A stretch of 6,727 bases of DNA from Thioalkalivibrio sp. Its GTDB lineage: Bacteria; Pseudomonadota; Gammaproteobacteria; Ectothiorhodospirales; Ectothiorhodospiraceae. This document shows, in pieces, positions 5,246-6,727 of the stretch. Within the stretch, counting starts at the first letter, position 1; every line of letters begins with the position of its first letter. Location: assembly GCA_003563455.1 (NCBI GenBank), contig PWRV01000085.1, forward strand, positions 1-6,727. The letters run 5' to 3'. The translations under genes were made by a program, and so were the position numbers. The notes beneath the pieces were generated by a model. That model saw nothing but the letters and a program-made list of their open reading frames with translations. It was not told where the DNA came from and did not search any database.

Positions 5246-6166
5246 GTGCTCAAGTACCGGTCAGCCGGCCGGGGACTGCGGCGGGTAAGCGCCGCGCTCC
5301 TCGCGCTGGGCATCGCAGTGCTCTTTGTGGCCCCGTCGGCCGCGGATGACGGAGCTTCGGAGCTTCTTCGCGACGGCGAGTACCTGCTGCGCGCTGGCGG
5401 CTGTGTCTCGTGCCACACTGGCAGGGAGGACGATGCCCCCTTCCTGGCTGGCGGGCGGGCGATCGAAAGCCCGGTCGGCACCTTCTACGGTCCCAACATC
5501 ACGCCGGATCCGGAGACCGGGATTGGTCGCTGGTCGCAACGCGATTTCGAGCGGGCACTGCAGCATGGCCGAAGTCCCGCCGGCCACCACTACTATCCGG
5601 CGTTCCCGTACACCACCTACGCGCGGATGCGCCCCGACGATGTCGCTGCGCTTTGGGCGTACCTGCGGACGGTGGAACCGGTGCAGCGCGAGAACCGGCC
5701 GCACGACCTCGACTGGTTCGCCCGTTTCCGGCCCGGGCTTGCGGTCTGGAAGTTCCTTCATTTCCGCCCCGCGGTCTTCGAACCGGACGCCGATGCCTCC
5801 GACGAATGGAACCGCGGCGCCTACCTCTCGAGCGCACTGGCGCACTGCGCTGAGTGTCACTCCCCGCGGACGCGCACCGGCGGAATCAAACCCGCGCTGC
5901 GCTACGCCGGCGCGCGCATGGCTGGCGGAGACGTTGCACCGAACATCACGCCGGATCAGGAGACCGGGATCGGAAGCTGGAGCGGGCGTCATCTGATGCG
6001 CTATCTGGATCTGGGCATGGATCCGCAGGGCGATTTTGCCGGCGGCCCAATGGGCGACGTGATCAACGAGGGCACGAGTTTCCTGACCGACGCCGACCGC
6101 CGGGCATTGGCCGTGTATTTCCGCTCGCTGGAGCCGATCCGGCACGAGGTCCCGCCGGCGGACTGA
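5246..6166 (+). CDS. Diheme cytochrome c, tandemly duplicated
   Basis: A periplasmic diheme electron carrier of 306 residues. The signal peptide (about 1-33) has a hydrophobic core at 14-29 and a likely cut after SAA. Domain 1 has CVSCH (53-57), NITPDPETGIG (84-94) and the probable axial Met128. Domain 2 has CAECH (201-205), NITPDQETGIG (233-243) and the probable axial Met269 in GGPMGDV. The repeated motifs show an internal duplication of one class I domain. The pattern is that of the cytochrome subunits accompanying alcohol, sugar-acid or similar dehydrogenases, but no dehydrogenase gene lies in the window, so the electron donor is unknown. The start is a GTG at 5246, the only start that keeps the whole signal peptide; its Shine-Dalgarno is weak. 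The 11-bp gap after the class II cytochrome suggests translational coupling. Confidence 0.93.
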   Translation: MLKYRSAGRGLRRVSAALLALGIAVLFVAPSAADDGASELLRDGEYLLRAGGCVSCHTGREDDAPFLAGGRAIESPVGTFYGPNITPDPETGIGRWSQRDFERALQHGRSPAGHHYYPAFPYTTYARMRPDDVAALWAYLRTVEPVQRENRPHDLDWFARFRPGLAVWKFLHFRPAVFEPDADASDEWNRGAYLSSALAHCAECHSPRTRTGGIKPALRYAGARMAGGDVAPNITPDQETGIGSWSGRHLMRYLDLGMDPQGDFAGGPMGDVINEGTSFLTDADRRALAVYFRSLEPIRHEVPPAD

Positions 6167-6200
6167 CGGGCCAACCCGGGATCCCGGTCCCGGGCGGGGC

Positions 6201-6226
6201 GACCGGCCCGGCGGTTCCGTCCGGTC
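6201..6226. terminator. GC-rich hairpin between convergent genes
   Basis: GACCGG-14 nt-CCGGTC sits in the 97-bp gap between the diheme cytochrome and the rhomboid gene, just after the perfect palindrome CCGGGATCCCGG (6176-6187). There is no T-tract, so it is a possible weak two-way terminator only. Confidence 0.35.
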
Positions 6227-6263
6227 TGCGAGGGCTGTCTGCAAATTCCGTGAGCTGGCCGGT

Positions 6264-6727
6264 TCAGTCTTCGCGACGGTTCACCCGGACGTCTTCCCTC
6301 TGATCGGACTTCGACTCCGCGGATGGCGGATCATCGACCCAGTCCGGGTCCGCGTCTTCGGCATCGTCCTCCGTGCGCCGGATCCGGGCGGGCATCGGGT
6401 CCATCCGCCGCAGAAACACGGCGGCCAGCACGCCCGCAATGGCGCCGAACAGGTGGTATTCAAAGGAGATCGCGGGTTCCGACGGGATGATGCCGGAGGC
6501 CATCCCCCCGAACAGCAGGAACACGATCAATACGAGGGCGACGGACAGCGCGTCGCGACGGAGGATGCCCATCAGCACCACGAAGAACATCAGCCCGTGG
6601 GTCAGTCCGCTGATGCCGATGTGGAAGCTCTCGCGCCCGAACAGCCAGACGCCGATACCGCTCAGCAGCCAGATCAGCGGCACGGCGTGGCGGGTGGCGC
6701 GCGGAAACCCATACATCGCGATGATCC
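6264..6727 (-). CDS. Rhomboid family intramembrane serine protease, N-terminus outside the window
   Basis: The frame is open to the right edge, and its N-terminal part is missing; the ATG at 6716 is internal, not the start. Numbered from that Met, GIGVWLFGRESFHIGISG (20-37) is the typical rhomboid approach to the active site, with the nucleophile Ser36 in GISG. The histidine of the dyad is His88 in EYHLFGAIAG (86-95). About four hydrophobic helices are visible in this part. Family members cut transmembrane substrates within the inner membrane. The sequence after residue 104 is a roughly 45-residue polar tail rich in Asp, Glu and Arg, probably cytoplasmic. The usual GASG appears as GISG and the usual F/V before GL as TH (LTHGL), variations near the active site. 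The gene converges on the cytochrome operon. Confidence 0.85.
   Translation of the reverse strand, partial: IIAMYGFPRATRHAVPLIWLLSGIGVWLFGRESFHIGISGLTHGLMFFVVLMGILRRDALSVALVLIVFLLFGGMASGIIPSEPAISFEYHLFGAIAGVLAAVFLRRMDPMPARIRRTEDDAEDADPDWVDDPPSAESKSDQREDVRVNRRED

Noticed and set aside
5261..6244. - strand open frame of 327 codons opposite the diheme cytochrome, longer than the gene itself
   Set aside because: It has no recognisable domain and an arginine-rich composition. The opposite strand has two CxxCH motifs, a signal peptide and axial Met motifs.

Overview
The window looks like a chromosomal piece of a high-GC gammaproteobacterium. The L28 and L33 ribosomal proteins are close to the E. 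coli versions, and the two genes are arranged rpmB-rpmG. The several periplasmic c-type cytochromes and small conserved proteins suggest a respiratory or sulfur-oxidising lineage such as Ectothiorhodospiraceae (Thioalkalivibrio-like). That placement is an inference from gene content and similarity by memory, not a search result. No tRNA, rRNA, CRISPR array, insertion sequence or phage gene was seen.

Left part (1-1300). The first 269 bases carry no convincing gene. A 68-residue conserved-type small protein is on the + strand (270-476). The ribosomal pair rpmB (854-1090) and rpmG (674-841) is on the - strand, with a candidate extended -10 promoter upstream and an intrinsic-type terminator hairpin downstream. 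A very GC-rich double hairpin repeat (about 1201-1290) separates them from the next gene.

Middle (1301-3816). pckG encodes GTP-dependent phosphoenolpyruvate carboxykinase (613 aa from the preferred start). It has a 227-bp upstream region rich in inverted repeats, followed by a small multi-drug-export-family membrane protein. Both are on the - strand.

Right part (3817-6727). Three + strand genes form a periplasmic redox-looking cluster: a membrane-anchored, methionine-zipper coiled-coil protein (4019-4540), a class II (cytochrome c'/c-556 type) monoheme cytochrome (4761-5234), and a tandemly duplicated diheme cytochrome c (5246-6166). The two cytochromes are 11 bp apart and clearly co-transcribed. 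The methionine protein precedes them with its own candidate promoter. Converging on them from the right edge is a rhomboid intramembrane protease whose N-terminal part lies outside the window.

The most unusual item is the methionine-zipper protein. All 26 methionines between residues 37 and 153 fall on the a/d core positions of one continuous coiled coil that starts at the end of a transmembrane helix. With the cytochromes next to it, this is the best candidate here for an undescribed system. A copper- or haem-related, oxidant-scavenging or purely structural role cannot be separated from sequence alone.
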